64,000 nt of DNA from Galeopsis tetrahit. Its lineage: Eukaryota; Streptophyta; Magnoliopsida; Lamiales; Lamiaceae. The notes below the pieces were generated by a model. It ran no database searches and was not told the origin of the DNA. It saw only the letters and a list, made by a program, of their open reading frames with translations. This document shows positions 21,911 to 33,053 of this stretch, piece after piece. Position numbers and translations under genes: made by a program. Each line of letters starts with the position of its first letter. Position 1 is the first letter of the stretch. The stretch covers positions 72,980,670 through 73,044,669 of the forward strand of contig OY776128.1 in the NCBI GenBank assembly GCA_963675135.1. Direction: 5' to 3'.

Positions 21911-24900
21911 ATGGCCGACCCACCGGCGACCACCTCCGTCTTTGACGCCACCCTAACCCTTCATGCTATGACTCACCTTGTCACCATCAAGTTAAAACCC
22001 ACAAATTATCCAATGTGGTATCGTCAAGTCCATCCGCTTCTTGTTACCCAAAAGTTTTTCCCTACGTTGATGGCTCCTCCCCGGCCCCTCCCACCACCGT
22101 CACCACCAATGGTGCGTCCTCTTCTAATCCACTCTACACAACGTGGTACTCTCGTGATCAAATCGTGAGTGTTTTCTTGACTTCCACCCTTACCGAAGAG
22201 GCCATGGCGGTGACCGTTGGCTGCTCGACCTCGCTGGAAATCTGGAATGCCCTCGCTGAGGCATTCAACCAGCCCTCCAAAGCTCGTGAATTACGACTAA
22301 AAGATGAGCTTCAACTCATCAAGAAAGGTTCAAGATCCGTTTCTGATTATGGGGCAGCCTTTAAATACCTGTGCGACCAGCTTTCCTCCATGGGCTGCTC
22401 CCTTGATCCTACAGACAAATCTCATTGGTTCCTTCGTGGCCTGGGTCCAGAGTTTCACGGTTTTTCCACCACTCAAATCAACATCTCGCCTCTCCCCTCG
22501 TTTTCAGATCTGCTCGCCAAGGCCGAATCTCACGACCTCTTCACCCGTAGTCTTGAAACCCCTTCCACTTCGTCGCAGTCGCCTGCTTTTCTTGCTCGCT
22601 CCTCGGCGTCTTCCGTGTTAGGCCGACCTCCTGCTCGCCAGCAATTTGGTCGTGGTCGCCCTCCTGCTCGCGGCTATGCAGGACGTGGGCGAGGTCGTGC
22701 TAGATCGTCTCCTCGCTACCAGATCTGTAGATTTGACGGCCATTATGCTCCAACCTGTCCCCAGCGCTATGAATCCTCCTCTCCTCGCCAGGCGAACACT
22801 GTTGGCTCCTTTCCTCGCAATGATTCTGCTCGCCTCGCTAATCTCTCGGACTGGTATGTTGATACTGGGGCCTCCTCGCACATGGTTCCCTCCTCGGCTG
22901 CTCTTGATTCGTGCTCGCCCTACACCGGTACTGATAGAGTCGTCGTCGCAAACGGTAATATCCTCCCAATTACTCACACTGGTACTCATCTTTATAATTC
23001 TGACTTATCTTTCTCAAATGTTCTTGTTGTTCCTTCCATTACGAAAAATCTTCTCTCTGTAAGCAAATTGACCAATGACTTTCCTGTTCGTCTTATCTTT
23101 TCTAACAATTCTTTTGAAATTCAGAATCGGACTACAGGCTTGACTCTTGCTCACGGCAGACTTGATCATGGTTTATATGTTTTGGAAAAATGTCACTATA
23201 GCTTTGCTTCCTCTTTACGTGCTCGCTCGAACCATAGTTCTTTTGAAATATGGCATAGTAGATTAGGGCATGTTGCTTTTGATGTTGTAAATGTACTTAA
23301 ACGAAAAGGACATATTTCCACCACTTCTTTGCTTCCTAGGCCTGTTAGTTGCTCGGCATGTCAAAAATCTAAGAGTACTCGGCTTTCTTTCTCTCTAAAC
23401 TCAAAACGTGCTTCTCATGTTCTTGACATTATTCACTGTGACTTATGGGGTCCCTCACCTATTAAATCTCATGATGGTTTTCGTTATTATGCCTTGTTCA
23501 TTGATGATTATTCTCGATTTACTTGGTTCTATCCCCTCCGTAAAAAATCTGAATTTGTCTCCACCTTTGTTAACTTTAAAAGTTTGGTTGAAAACCAATT
23601 TGATCGTAAGATAAAACACTTTCAATCGGATGGTGGGACTGAATTCACCAACCACAAACTTCGTGACATTTTTCTCTCTTCCGGAATTATACATACTATG
23701 TCATGCCCCTACACTCCGGCCCAAAATGGCCGAGCAGAGAGAAAACACCGCCATATTACTGAAATGGGGCTTGCTTTACTGTTTTCATCTTCCGTTCCGA
23801 CCACCTTTTGGGTTGAGGCCTTTTGCACGGCCGTCTATCTTATCAATCGATTACCTTCTCCTATTCTTAACTCCAAATCCCCTTATGAGATGCTTCTATC
23901 TACTTCTCCTCTATATGATAATCTCCATGTCTTTGGATGTTGTGTTTATCCTTGTCTTCGTCCATATACTACTAATAAATTCTCTCCTTGCAGTATTCCT
24001 TGCGTTTTTCTTGGATACAGTTCTCGTCATAAGGGGTTCTGTTGTTTTGACCCCTGCTCGCAGCGCATGTACATTTCTAGGCATGCTCGCTTTGATGAGT
24101 CTCTTTTTCCCTTTGCTACAAGTGGACCATACCCCGATTTCTCCTCCCTCGATGTTGCTACTTTTGATAGCTCTCTTCCCTTGCCGCTCTCTTCTCCTCC
24201 TTCTATGCCTGGTCGCCCCAATGATTCCCCTGAATCTCCCTGCTCGCTATGTCTTCAACCTGACATTACGCCTCCGTCCACCCAACCAACTGCTCGCCCT
24301 CCTCCACCTGCTCGACCTCCACCAACTCATGGCATGCGAACAAGACCTCAGGATGGCATCTTTAAAACCAAACATCCCTTTGATTCCTCCCTTTTCACCA
24401 CCACATCCTTGCTCACTGCCATTCATACCTCTCCTGAACCCAAAGGTTTCTCCTCGGCGGCAAAACAACAACACTGGCTGACCGCCACGGACGAGGAGCT
24501 CAAAGCTCTTCACAAAAACAAAACTTGGGACTTGGTCCCTCCTCCCCTCGACGCGAACATTGTTGGCTCCAAATGGGTCTATCGAACAAAGTTTCTTGCT
24601 GATGGCTCCATTGATCGTCACAAAGCTCGGCTGGTCGCCCAAGGCTACACTCAAATTCCTGGTTTCGACTATGACCACACCTTCAGCCCGGTCGTTAAGT
24701 CCTCTACTGTTCGTGTTATTCTCTCTCTTGCCGTCATGAATAACTGGTCGCTCCATCAACTGGACGTCAACAACGCCTTCCTTCATGGTCTTTTAGATAA
24801 ACCCATCTACATGAAACAACCGCCTGGCTTTGTTGATCCTTCTCGCCCTCAGCACGTTTGCAAACTCAACAAAGCCCTATATGGCTTGAAGCAAGCTCCT

Positions 24901-25983
24901 CGCGCCTGGTTTCAACGCTTTTGCGACTTCCTTCTCGCCCTTGGTTTTGTTGAAAGCAAATCGGACACCTCCTTATTCATCTATATGTCAGGTCGTACTT
25001 CTCTTTTTCTCCTCGTCTATGTTGATGATATTATAATCACTGGCAATGATCATTCTTTCACCACTCGCCTTATTTCCAGGATCAATAAAGAATTTGCAAT
25101 CAAGGATCTTGGTCGACTAACATACTTCCTTGGCCTTGAGGTCACCTACACTGATAGCGGCCTCTTCCTCGGCCAATCCAAATATGCAGCCGACATCCTC
25201 ACTCGTGCCGACATGCTCGATTGTAAGCCTGTTGCAACTCCGCTTTCCACCTCTGACCTTTTTCGCCTAGATGGTACTCCCTTCTCCGATCCTACCTTGT
25301 TCTGATCACTGGTCGGCGCCCTCCAATATCTTACCATTACTCGTCCCGATCTCGCCTTTGCGGTCAACACTGTCAGTCAGTTTCAAGCAAAACCAACAAT
25401 CGACCACTTTCAAGCTGTCAAGCGTATTCTTCGCTATGTTAAGGGGACTTCTCATCTCGGCCTTACCTTCTCTCCTGGTCGCCCAACACTGCTCGCATAC
25501 TCAGATGCCGACTGGGCTCGATGCCTTGACACTCGTCGTTCCACTTTTGGATATGCTATATTTTTTGGCACCAACCTTGTCTCTTGGGCGGCTAAGAAAC
25601 AACCTACAGTCTCCAGATCGAGTTGTGAGTCCGAATATCGAGCCATGGCAACCACTTCATCAGAAATTGTCTGGATCTGCTCGCTGCTGAAGGAGCTTAA
25701 GGCTCTTCCCACCACTACGCCTACTCTACTCTGCGACAACAAGAGCGCCATTTTTCTCTCTCAAAATCCAGTCGCTCACAAGCGAGCAAAACATATTGAC
25801 ATAGACTATCATTTTGTTCGAGAGCTCGTCACCACTGGTCGCCTAGTTACTCAGTTCGTGCCTTCTCAATACCAATTGGCAGACATCTTTACAAAGAGCC
25901 TTGCTCGGCCTCTTTTTGAGTTCTTTCGACACAAGCTCAACGTCTCTTCGCTCCCACTTCGCTTGAGGGAGAATATTAAGTAG
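21911..25983 (+). pseudogene. element E gag-pol with one frameshift and one stop
   Basis: Starts at ATGGCCGACCC (21911). The gag N-terminus KLKPTNYPMWYRQVHPLL runs in one frame until about 22052, where a base appears to be missing; gag-pol then continues in the frame holding 22015-25305. Domains: gag core (SKARELRLKDELQLIKKG), a degenerate zinc knuckle (CRFDGHYAPTC), protease WYVDTGASSHMV, pre-integrase IWHSRLGHV, integrase (IIHCDLWGP, QSDGGTEF, QNGRAERKHRH), reverse transcriptase (QLDVNNAFLHG, YGLKQAPRAWF, YVDDIIITG). TGA at 25303-25305 stands where Arg is usual, so a CGA to TGA transition is likely. RNase H continues to TAG 25981-25983, which lies inside the 3' LTR. Confidence 0.92.
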
Positions 25984-26114
25984 TATAGTTTATCTTGGTA
26001 GTTATAAACCTCTTGTTAGTTGTAACTACTCATTCCTATCTTCTTGTAACCTCTCTTATAAATACCCTAATACAAGTCTTTGACTCTCACTTTAGAGAGT
26101 CCTTCTATTCTACA
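25974..26114 (+). repeat. 3' LTR of element E
   Basis: 141 bp, one mismatch to the 5' LTR seen. The pol stop codon is within its first 10 bases. Confidence 0.92.
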
Positions 26115-26119
26115 TTAAT

Positions 26120-26532
26120 GGTTTTAGTTACTAATAATGTATAAAAAAATGGTTTTTGTTAGATATTGTGCGGTTTGCAGTTGTGACAATAGATTTTGTT
26201 ATATATACTTTTATGACGATAATGTTGCATAAATAAGTAGTAACATGATTTTTTATTTGGAGGTATAATATATATATGATTAAAAAAATTGATCACTAAT
26301 ATATTCAATTTTTGTGGTGGTGTTTATTTTTCTGAACTTAATGATTTATCTCGTCACTCTTTTGCATATTCTATGACAAGTAAAAACTTGTATGAGATAA
26401 TTTATAGCAAATGACTGCAATTTTACTTTGGAATTGGTCCAAAAAATGTGCTCAAATTGGCCCAAATTAGATATGCTTTTCTAATTCAATTTGGTCCCAC
26501 AAATGGACAGCCATTTTTTACTTTTTATTTGA
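26120..26532. other. Intergenic DNA
   Basis: AT-rich; no gene or repeat structure recognised. Confidence 0.5.
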
Positions 26533-26541
26533 ATTATTTAA

Positions 26542-27625
26542 GGCGTGGGGTATATACCCCTCCAGGATTGTTAGATACACTCCCCCGCCCCCAAAAAAGG
26601 TGTATGACAAATGTACTCCCCAAATTGTCTATTATACCCTTTTATATCAAAATGTCTATTATACCTTTTTATCTCAAAATTATGTATGATAGATGCACAC
26701 CCAATAAAACCCTAGTTTTTTTCATCTTCTTTCTCATTCTTCTATTTTCCTCCCACACTTCTCTTCCTAGCTCCCTTCCCATCCACCGCCGCCGCCCATC
26801 GTCGAGTGCTGCCCGCCAAGTGCCTCCAGCCGCCCGCGTTCGTCGTCACCCTCCTCTCCTCCTCCTCCCTCGTTTATCGATTTTATGCGTACAAGCGGCG
26901 GCGCCGACCCTCCTCCCTCGCCCAGCGCCGCCACCGCCCTGCCCCTCCCAAATGCCTCCGCCGCCGCCCTCCTCTCCTCCCCCTTTTTTTAAATTTATGT
27001 AACAGCCGTCTCCTCCACTCCGCCGCCCCTCTCCAAACAGCCTCCACCCTCCTTCACCCCCCTCTCTCCCCGTCGGCCGTCCCCACCGCGCCATCTTTTT
27101 ATGGTTTTTTGCCCTTTCTATATTTTTTATTTTTTTTTTCGACAAGAAATGTCGACCAAAAATATTATGGTCGAAATCAATTTGTCGACCATAATATTTT
27201 TGGTCGACATTCCTTGTCAATTTTTTTTTCAATACAATGTTGTCGATAAAGATGTTTTTCATCAATAAATTTTAGGCGACCATATGTTCTACGATCGACA
27301 CTGGTTGGTCGAAAAAAATCTGATTTTTTTTTTAATTTTTACGTTTTTTTTTCTGAGTATATTTTGGAGGGGTGGTGCCGGAGGTGGAGGCTGCCGAAGG
27401 TGATGGTGTCGTTGTCGGTGGCGGTCGGCTGTCGAAGGGGCGACGACCGCTGCAAATTAGGGTTAGGGTTTTGTGTAAAATTAGGGTTAGAGTTTTGAGG
27501 GGGAGTGTATGTATCTATAACATTTTACTAAAAAGGATAAATATGGTATTTTACATACTTATTTAATTAATAAATAGGATGGGGGAGTGCATTTAGCAAT
27601 CCTGGAGGGGTATATACCCCACGCC
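26542..27625. mobile_element. Mutator-type element with GC-rich interior (Pack-MULE candidate)
   Basis: Perfect 9-bp duplication ATTATTTAA (26533-26541, 27626-27634) and terminal inverted repeats beginning GGCGTGGGGTATATACCCCT, extending over CCAGGATTGTTAGATACACTCC. No transposase. The interior has two stretches far richer in G+C than the surroundings: 26760-27110 (CCGCCGCC-rich, Pro/Ala/Ser coding in several frames) and 27370-27460 (GGTGGTGCCGGAGG). Such contrast is typical of captured host exons in Pack-MULEs, but I cannot name a parental gene. Confidence 0.85.
27140..27219. repeat. Near-perfect palindrome inside the MULE
   Basis: The arm at 27140-27174 (core ATGTCGACCAAAAATATTAT) pairs with 27183-27219, with one seen mismatch and an 8-base spacer. 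T-runs flank both sides. It may be a small inserted hairpin element or a source of small RNA. Confidence 0.8.
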
Positions 27626-27732
27626 ATTATTTAATTGGACTTTATATTCGAGCCTGCTGTTAATACATTCCTTTCATTGACTCTGAACCCATTTTGCTTT
27701 TAAAAATAACATTTTATTAGTGAATTTTAATA

Positions 27733-27983
27733 CTCCCTCCGTCCCACAAAGATAGCCACATATTCCTTTTTTGGACGTCCCAAATTATAGCCATATTTCC
27801 TCTTTTACTTTAGCATTAAATGCTTTATTGTCAATTTTACCCCTAATTTATAAGAGTAATTAATGCTTAGCAGATTTTGGAGTATTAGATTTTAAGGGCA
27901 AACTTGGCACATTAGCTCAATTTAACTGCATTTATTGATTTTTCTTAATCTGTGTGTGCAAAGTCAAATGTGGCTATCTATTC
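27733..27983. mobile_element. Partial Stowaway-like MITE
   Basis: The left end CTCCCTCCGTCCCAC after TA is intact. The internal GATAGCCACAT pairs with ATGTGGCTATCT near 27968, but the right terminal repeat is lost. Confidence 0.7.
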
Positions 27984-28229
27984 CAATCAATCTAACTATA
28001 AAATAACGTCAAACTACAAAAAAATATTATACCAATCATAAAGTAATGAATGGTACATTGATTATAGGTACAAATTTTTATTTTTTATAAAATCATTTTT
28101 TTCAAAGGCCATGCAATTAAACATACATCATTTGATGCTTCAACTTTCATGTAAAACATAAAAATTTACAAATATTCAATTTTGTACGAGTGACAAAGTA
28201 CTTTCCACAATTGATTACACATTTGTATC

Positions 28230-28467
28230 ATTTGTCTATTCTACAATTGTTTGCACACCTTAAAAAAAATTCATCTATAAACTCCACCTCCATAATATTC
28301 ACATATTTAAACGAAGTGTTATTATTTTTACATTCATGAATTCAATCAATTTATTTACTTTATTCATAAATGTTTACAAAACTATCTATCAACACTCCAC
28401 TTATACACATTTTTTTTAGTTTGTGTATTAAAAATATGGTGCAAACAATTGTAGAATAGATGGAATA
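28230..28467. mobile_element. Diverged MITE
   Basis: The perfect inverted repeat TCTATTCTACAATTGTTTGC / GCAAACAATTGTAGAATAGA bounds a 240-bp segment. The interior resembles the MITE at 19127-19398 (hallmark ACAATTGTTTGCAC), but the outer CTCCCTCCGTCCC is gone. Confidence 0.7.
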
Positions 28468-28575
28468 TGATGTCATAAATCAATCTCACTATGCCTCTTG
28501 TGAAGCTTTTGGAGCATATCACATGCAAGTGAGTCCAAGCTACTCAATTGATCAATACCAAATTCATTGAAATTC

Positions 28576-28812
28576 TCACATTGATTCAATAATTAAATAT
28601 TGAGACTCTCTTAACTCTATTCTCTTGTTTAATTTCAATAAATCTTCACTTTCTTCTTTCAAGGTTTGCACCATACTTCTTTCTTCCTCCACCATTCTTT
28701 TCGCTCTTGCCATAGTCGGAAATTCGAAAAACTTTTCAAATTTCTCTCGAAATATTGGAGGAAATGGCCATAAGATACCATTGTCATCTCCTCCTCTTTT
28801 ATGAACAACCAT
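28576..28812 (-). CDS. Small unrecognised ORF, possibly a gene fragment
   Basis: 78 codons with an ATG, encoding a protein with NGILWPFPPIFREKFEKFF followed by a charged, coiled-coil-like stretch (MVEEERSMVQTLKEES). I do not recognise a family. The composition is more protein-like than other small frames here, yet there is no supporting context, and it may be a remnant of a larger gene or chance. Confidence 0.2.
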   Translation of the reverse strand: MVVHKRGGDDNGILWPFPPIFREKFEKFFEFPTMARAKRMVEEERSMVQTLKEESEDLLKLNKRIELRESQYLIIESM

Positions 28813-30072
28813 TGCTATATAACATACACTTAATTAACTATTTATCAAGATTTTTAAATCTCATAGTTCAAAAATCAATTTTTAAAAGTAAATTATAATT
28901 CAAAACAAACATTCCCAAAGTGTTCACGGTAATTAAATTGCAATTTTTTTTTGTCTAATTTAATCCATCTTCTCAACTTAAGTATGAAGTAACACTGAAT
29001 CGTGATGAGAAAAGAATGTAATAGGGAGATTCCTCCATTCGATCATTTCAGAGAGAGAGAACTTGGAAAAAAATGGATGACGATTAGTTATGTAAAGAAA
29101 TCTGTGTTTGAAAATTTTAGTGTATTGTAGATATAATTTTATAAAATTTAAAATCATATACGAAACCAGATCTCTCGCTAATGAGGTTGTAGATTTGAAA
29201 TTGAAAAATGGGTTGGGAGAACATATCCTTGAGTTTTTGGTACTATTATAGACTTTAGTACGTAATATATGAAATATTAACAAATGTTATTACACTGAAA
29301 ATTAAAGAAGAGAATAAAATAAGTAGTAGTAATATTTTTTTAAATAAAATGTATGTACCTCATTTTTTAAGTAATTAGTATCACTAATATAATTAATTGT
29401 TTGATTATAATGAATATTGTGATAGTCAAACTTTCTATATTTTATGAACTCGATAAAATCTTCATATATGGAAAAAAATTCACACAATAACGATGACACA
29501 TATAATAAAATTAATCAATAAAATCACATTTATTATTGGGGATTAATTTAAAGACAACACATAAACCTTTTAAACTCCCTATTAATAATATTGGGGATTG
29601 ACGTACGATTTGAGTAGGATACAACTACAAGTACATAATAGCTAACTGAATAAAGATAGGTATGAAGATGGAGATAATAAATCACGATATTAATCATATG
29701 TACGTATTTGTGAATTGGGAGTATTATATATCGATCTATGGGACACAAATAAGGATATATATATTTAAGGAGATGTAATTCATATAACTTCGCCATTTTT
29801 AACTAATTATAATTAAAAAAAATCATATTTAAAAATTCAATAAAATAACTTCTAGGAGTATTTTCATTCTTAAAAAGGAAACGAAAAAAAAAAAAAAAAA
29901 CAGTGTGAAATTAAATTATGGCATTAACAACTCATCATATGCTTGCAACATTTAATATTTGGATTGGTTCAACATTAATTAGCATATACTCCTATGTTTA
30001 TTTTCTTTTATGGCTTTGTAAAAATCATTCTACCCTTCACATTCTTAGACCATTTCTCTCAACTTCTCAGAC
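28813..30072. other. Upstream region of MADS gene 1
   Basis: AT-rich. From about 29925 to the ATG it resembles 48920-49110 upstream of MADS gene 2 (shared CATTTAATATTTGGATT and GTTCAACATTAATTAGCATA), so the duplication included the promoter. Nothing else recognised. Confidence 0.6.
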
Positions 30073-32531
30073 ATGAGACGAAAGAAGCATGAGATAAGAA
30101 AAATGGAGGAGGGTAGGTGTCGCAATGCTACTTTCAAAAGGCGGAAGGAAGGTATCATCAAGAAAGCAAACGTGCTTTCGGTTTTGTGTGGTACAGACAT
30201 CGCCCTCGTCATGTTCTCCCCTTCCGACCACCCTACTATTTTTGCAACCAATGGAAGGTATATATATGCATTGTTTGTAAGTGTCACGAGCTATGAAGAT
30301 TCGAGTTTAAAATTCTATTCAAAGTGAAAATGCAATAATAGTTGATCGAGTCGAGTTTTTTTTTTTTCACATTAGGTGGAGTTGGATGGTGGTTTCTATT
30401 AAACTTAGGTACAAAATAGTGTGTCATAGTATAATTAGTTGAAACCATTTTTTTTTATAACTATTAAGTGCAAAATGGTGTGTGCATTTACCGTACCGTT
30501 TCGAGTTTGTAGTGTGCATTTATATATTGCAGTGTGTAAATTAATTGCACCTAAAAATAGGTTAGATTTTTTTTTTGGTACTATAATACAAATTTTGTTT
30601 CCAAATTGTACCTAAAGCTAAGTCTTTTTTTAGCCTAAGTTTAGGGTCAGAGAGAAGACAAGATTGGTTTATGTGTGTATTCAATAATTTTAATATTTGA
30701 ATACATGTAAACATAGTAATAAACCCATGTACTCCAGTATTTATTTATTTTTAAGAAGATGTATACATTTTTCGTTTTTAGTAAGTAGAATTGAGGCCTG
30801 AGGAGGGACATGATTGTTCCTACCAAATCATCACTCATCAATTTATTTTTGTGAATTAATTATTCATTTAATTTATGCAAAAAAAATGAAAATACATTTT
30901 GTTGTGTGTTTCGGCAGGGCTGAGGATATATTTCTCCGTTTTGTTGATATGCCAAATGAGCAAAGAAGAGGGTATGCATTTCATTAAATTGTGATTATAA
31001 GTTAAATATTGGTTGTTAGATGTTTTTCAATTAAAATGAAACATGAATTAGGTGGAACTGAATTTCATATCGGTTTAAGTCATTCTATTTATTTATTTAT
31101 TTTTTCTTAATATTTTCCATATGCAGGGCTTTAAATAATGAAGAGGTATGCAAATATACAATCCTTTTCTTTATTTATAACATCACAATTTTTAATAAAG
31201 CATTGTGTTTGAAAAAGAAAAAAAACTCTTATTAAAAATTATATGTCGTTGCAGTGCTTATCTCAAAAATTGAAGCAAATAAAGCATGAGAGACAGATGC
31301 TGGAAAAGATAACAATGTAATCTAATCTCTATTATAAGTCTTATTTTATATTATATATATACTTTTTTTTTCAGTTTATTTGAGAATATAAACTCAATAT
31401 CATTAATTTTTAATGTCACGTTTTCTTTGTTTGATGTGGGCAATCAATCCTCTGTTGATCATTTTGCTGGGGACAATTTTCAGTATCGAGGTAACGAAAT
31501 ATTTAACTTATTTATAAATATTATATCTTACATAATATTCATCAATATATACATAAATATTGCAGTTTGTGTACATGCGATGCACGTCTTATATTACTCC
31601 TATTTTTATGTCACATCAAATAGAAAGTTGATTTGTTATAATAATGAGGCAGTTTAAAATTGTTCCGTTTGTCATCAATAGCTTATACATTGTGAAATTT
31701 TTTTGTAGCTTGCCAAATATTAGAATTAGTTTTGTAATAATTTTTTTTAAATATTTAATGGAGTATTTATTAAGCCTAATATATATATACTCTTATCCTT
31801 TCGAAAGATTTACACTTTTCTTTTTTATTTATTTGAACACAAAATTTACATTACTTTGATAAAATTCATTATATCTCTGATTTTTTTTTTCATTTCTCTC
31901 TCTCAATCTTTTCTTTTTCTTATTCCTTTCTATATATTTTTCATAAATTTTTTCACCTCAACTATTCACTACATATTTAATACAAGTACTATATTTATTA
32001 ATCTTTTGGTCAAAAGCAAGTGTAAATTTATTTAAGGGACATTTTTTTTTTTAATATAGGAGTAGTTTTTTAACACATCTCATTCTGGATGAAGCTCCAA
32101 TTAAAAACATGGACTCATATATATATCCACTCAAAAAAAAAAAAAAAATGGACCTCTTTGATTTTATCTTAATTAAAACTAGTGTACATTACACCAACTT
32201 AAGAAAATACAATTATGTGTTAATAAATTGGACTCCTATTATTTAATTATAATACGAAAAATAACCTTATATAAATTAGATGTCACTTTAGTTTAATGAA
32301 ACCCTGACATTTTAAATTAAAATTATTCTTAATTAGTTAATTAACACCTGTAGATTAATTCTTTGAATCCATTTATTATTTCAGGAACTCCAACAAAAGT
32401 TGAATCAACTCAAAAGTAGACAAAATGAGCTGCGAAAGAAAATGAGGTTGGAGGTTTTTACATTTTATAATGTTGTTGGTTCAATACTCCAATACAATCA
32501 AATACTTCTCATATTTGAGTAAATAAACTAA

Positions 32532-32582
<51 letters not shown>

Positions 32583-32703
32583 CCTTTTGCAATTAATTTT
32601 CTGCCCCCCCTCTATCTTCTTGAAATTTTGACGATCTATGATTTAATTTTTTAGGATCATTCATGTGAAGGAAGAAGCTAGCTCGGAAGGTATAAAGGCT
32701 TAA
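30073..32703 (+). CDS. MADS-box gene 1 (MIKC*-like), stop codon supplied by an LTR
   Basis: Exons inferred: 30073-30257, 30918-30971, 31127-31145, 31255-31316, 31484-31490 (7 nt), 32385-32446, 32655-32703. All have GT-AG borders and phases add up to 145 residues. Exon 1 encodes a MADS domain (MRRKKHEIRKMEEGRCRNAT, FKRRKEGIIKKANVLSVLC, DIALVMFSPS), a DNA-binding and dimerisation domain. Later exons give AEDIFLRFVDMPNEQRRG and LSQKLKQIKHERQMLEK, then a short coiled coil (ELQQKLNQLKSRQNELRKK). The intron positions and the IEELQQ-like start of the coil recall MIKC* genes, which act mainly in pollen. It is much shorter than typical MIKC* proteins. Element D entered the last exon after the codon for Glu (GAAGG target), so the frame ends with GIKA and TAA inside the LTR. 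Expression is unproven. Confidence 0.75.
32536..32581. repeat. (TA)n microsatellite in the last intron of MADS gene 1
   Basis: About 23 uninterrupted TA units. Confidence 0.95.
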
Positions 32704-32933
32704 AGCAAATTAGTTGATACACTCCCTGTTGTTTGCACCCATTTGTATTGGGGTAGTTATTCTGTTTTTAGGGATAGTTAGTTAGTTAATTATATTCTGC
32801 TAATTAACTATATAAATAGGGCTTTTGTACTCATTCCATTCAAGCATCAATATACAATTCTGTTTTCTCAATTAGAGCAATTCTTGCATATTGTGTTTCT
32901 TCTCCAAGATGATCCATGGTATGATCATCAACA
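32691..32933 (+). repeat. 5' LTR of element D
   Basis: 243 bp with TATA box TATATAAATAGGG (near 32810-32822). Its first bases provide the terminal codons and stop of MADS gene 1. Confidence 0.94.
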
Positions 32934-33053
32934 TGGTATCAGTTTCCGGATAATTTTTCGATCCTTCAAAATTCGCACACATCGCTGTTTCCCTCTTTTC
33001 TAGGGCTGTGATTTTTTCTTGGTTTCTTGGCATTGATCCTCTCGCCGGCATCT

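Larger units (their letters stand above)
21694..26114 (+). mobile_element. Ty1/copia LTR retrotransposon E (short LTRs, TA...CA termini)
   Basis: 4421 bp, bounded by 141-bp LTRs and a perfect target duplication TTAAT (21689-21693, 26115-26119). Both LTRs begin TATTAAGTAG and end TTCTACA, so the terminal dinucleotides are TA...CA rather than TG...CA. The PBS TGGTATCAGCC overlaps the LTR end region at 21835, and a purine tract GAGGGAGAA lies before the 3' LTR. I saw one LTR mismatch (TATTC versus TACTC), so the insertion is young. Coding carries a 1-bp loss near 22052 and a TGA at 25303. Size and structure suit the Ale/Retrofit type, though lineage is not proven. Confidence 0.94.

Noticed and set aside
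22618..22989. Minus-strand ORF of 123 codons over element E
   Set aside because: Antisense shadow of the gag-pol frame; no domain and the GC-rich coding strand explains its length.
26448..27249. Overlapping Pro/Ala/Arg-rich ORFs (184, 147 and 139 codons)
   Set aside because: All three arise from CCG/CCT-rich DNA in the MULE interior, in different frames and strands; none starts or ends in a gene-like context.
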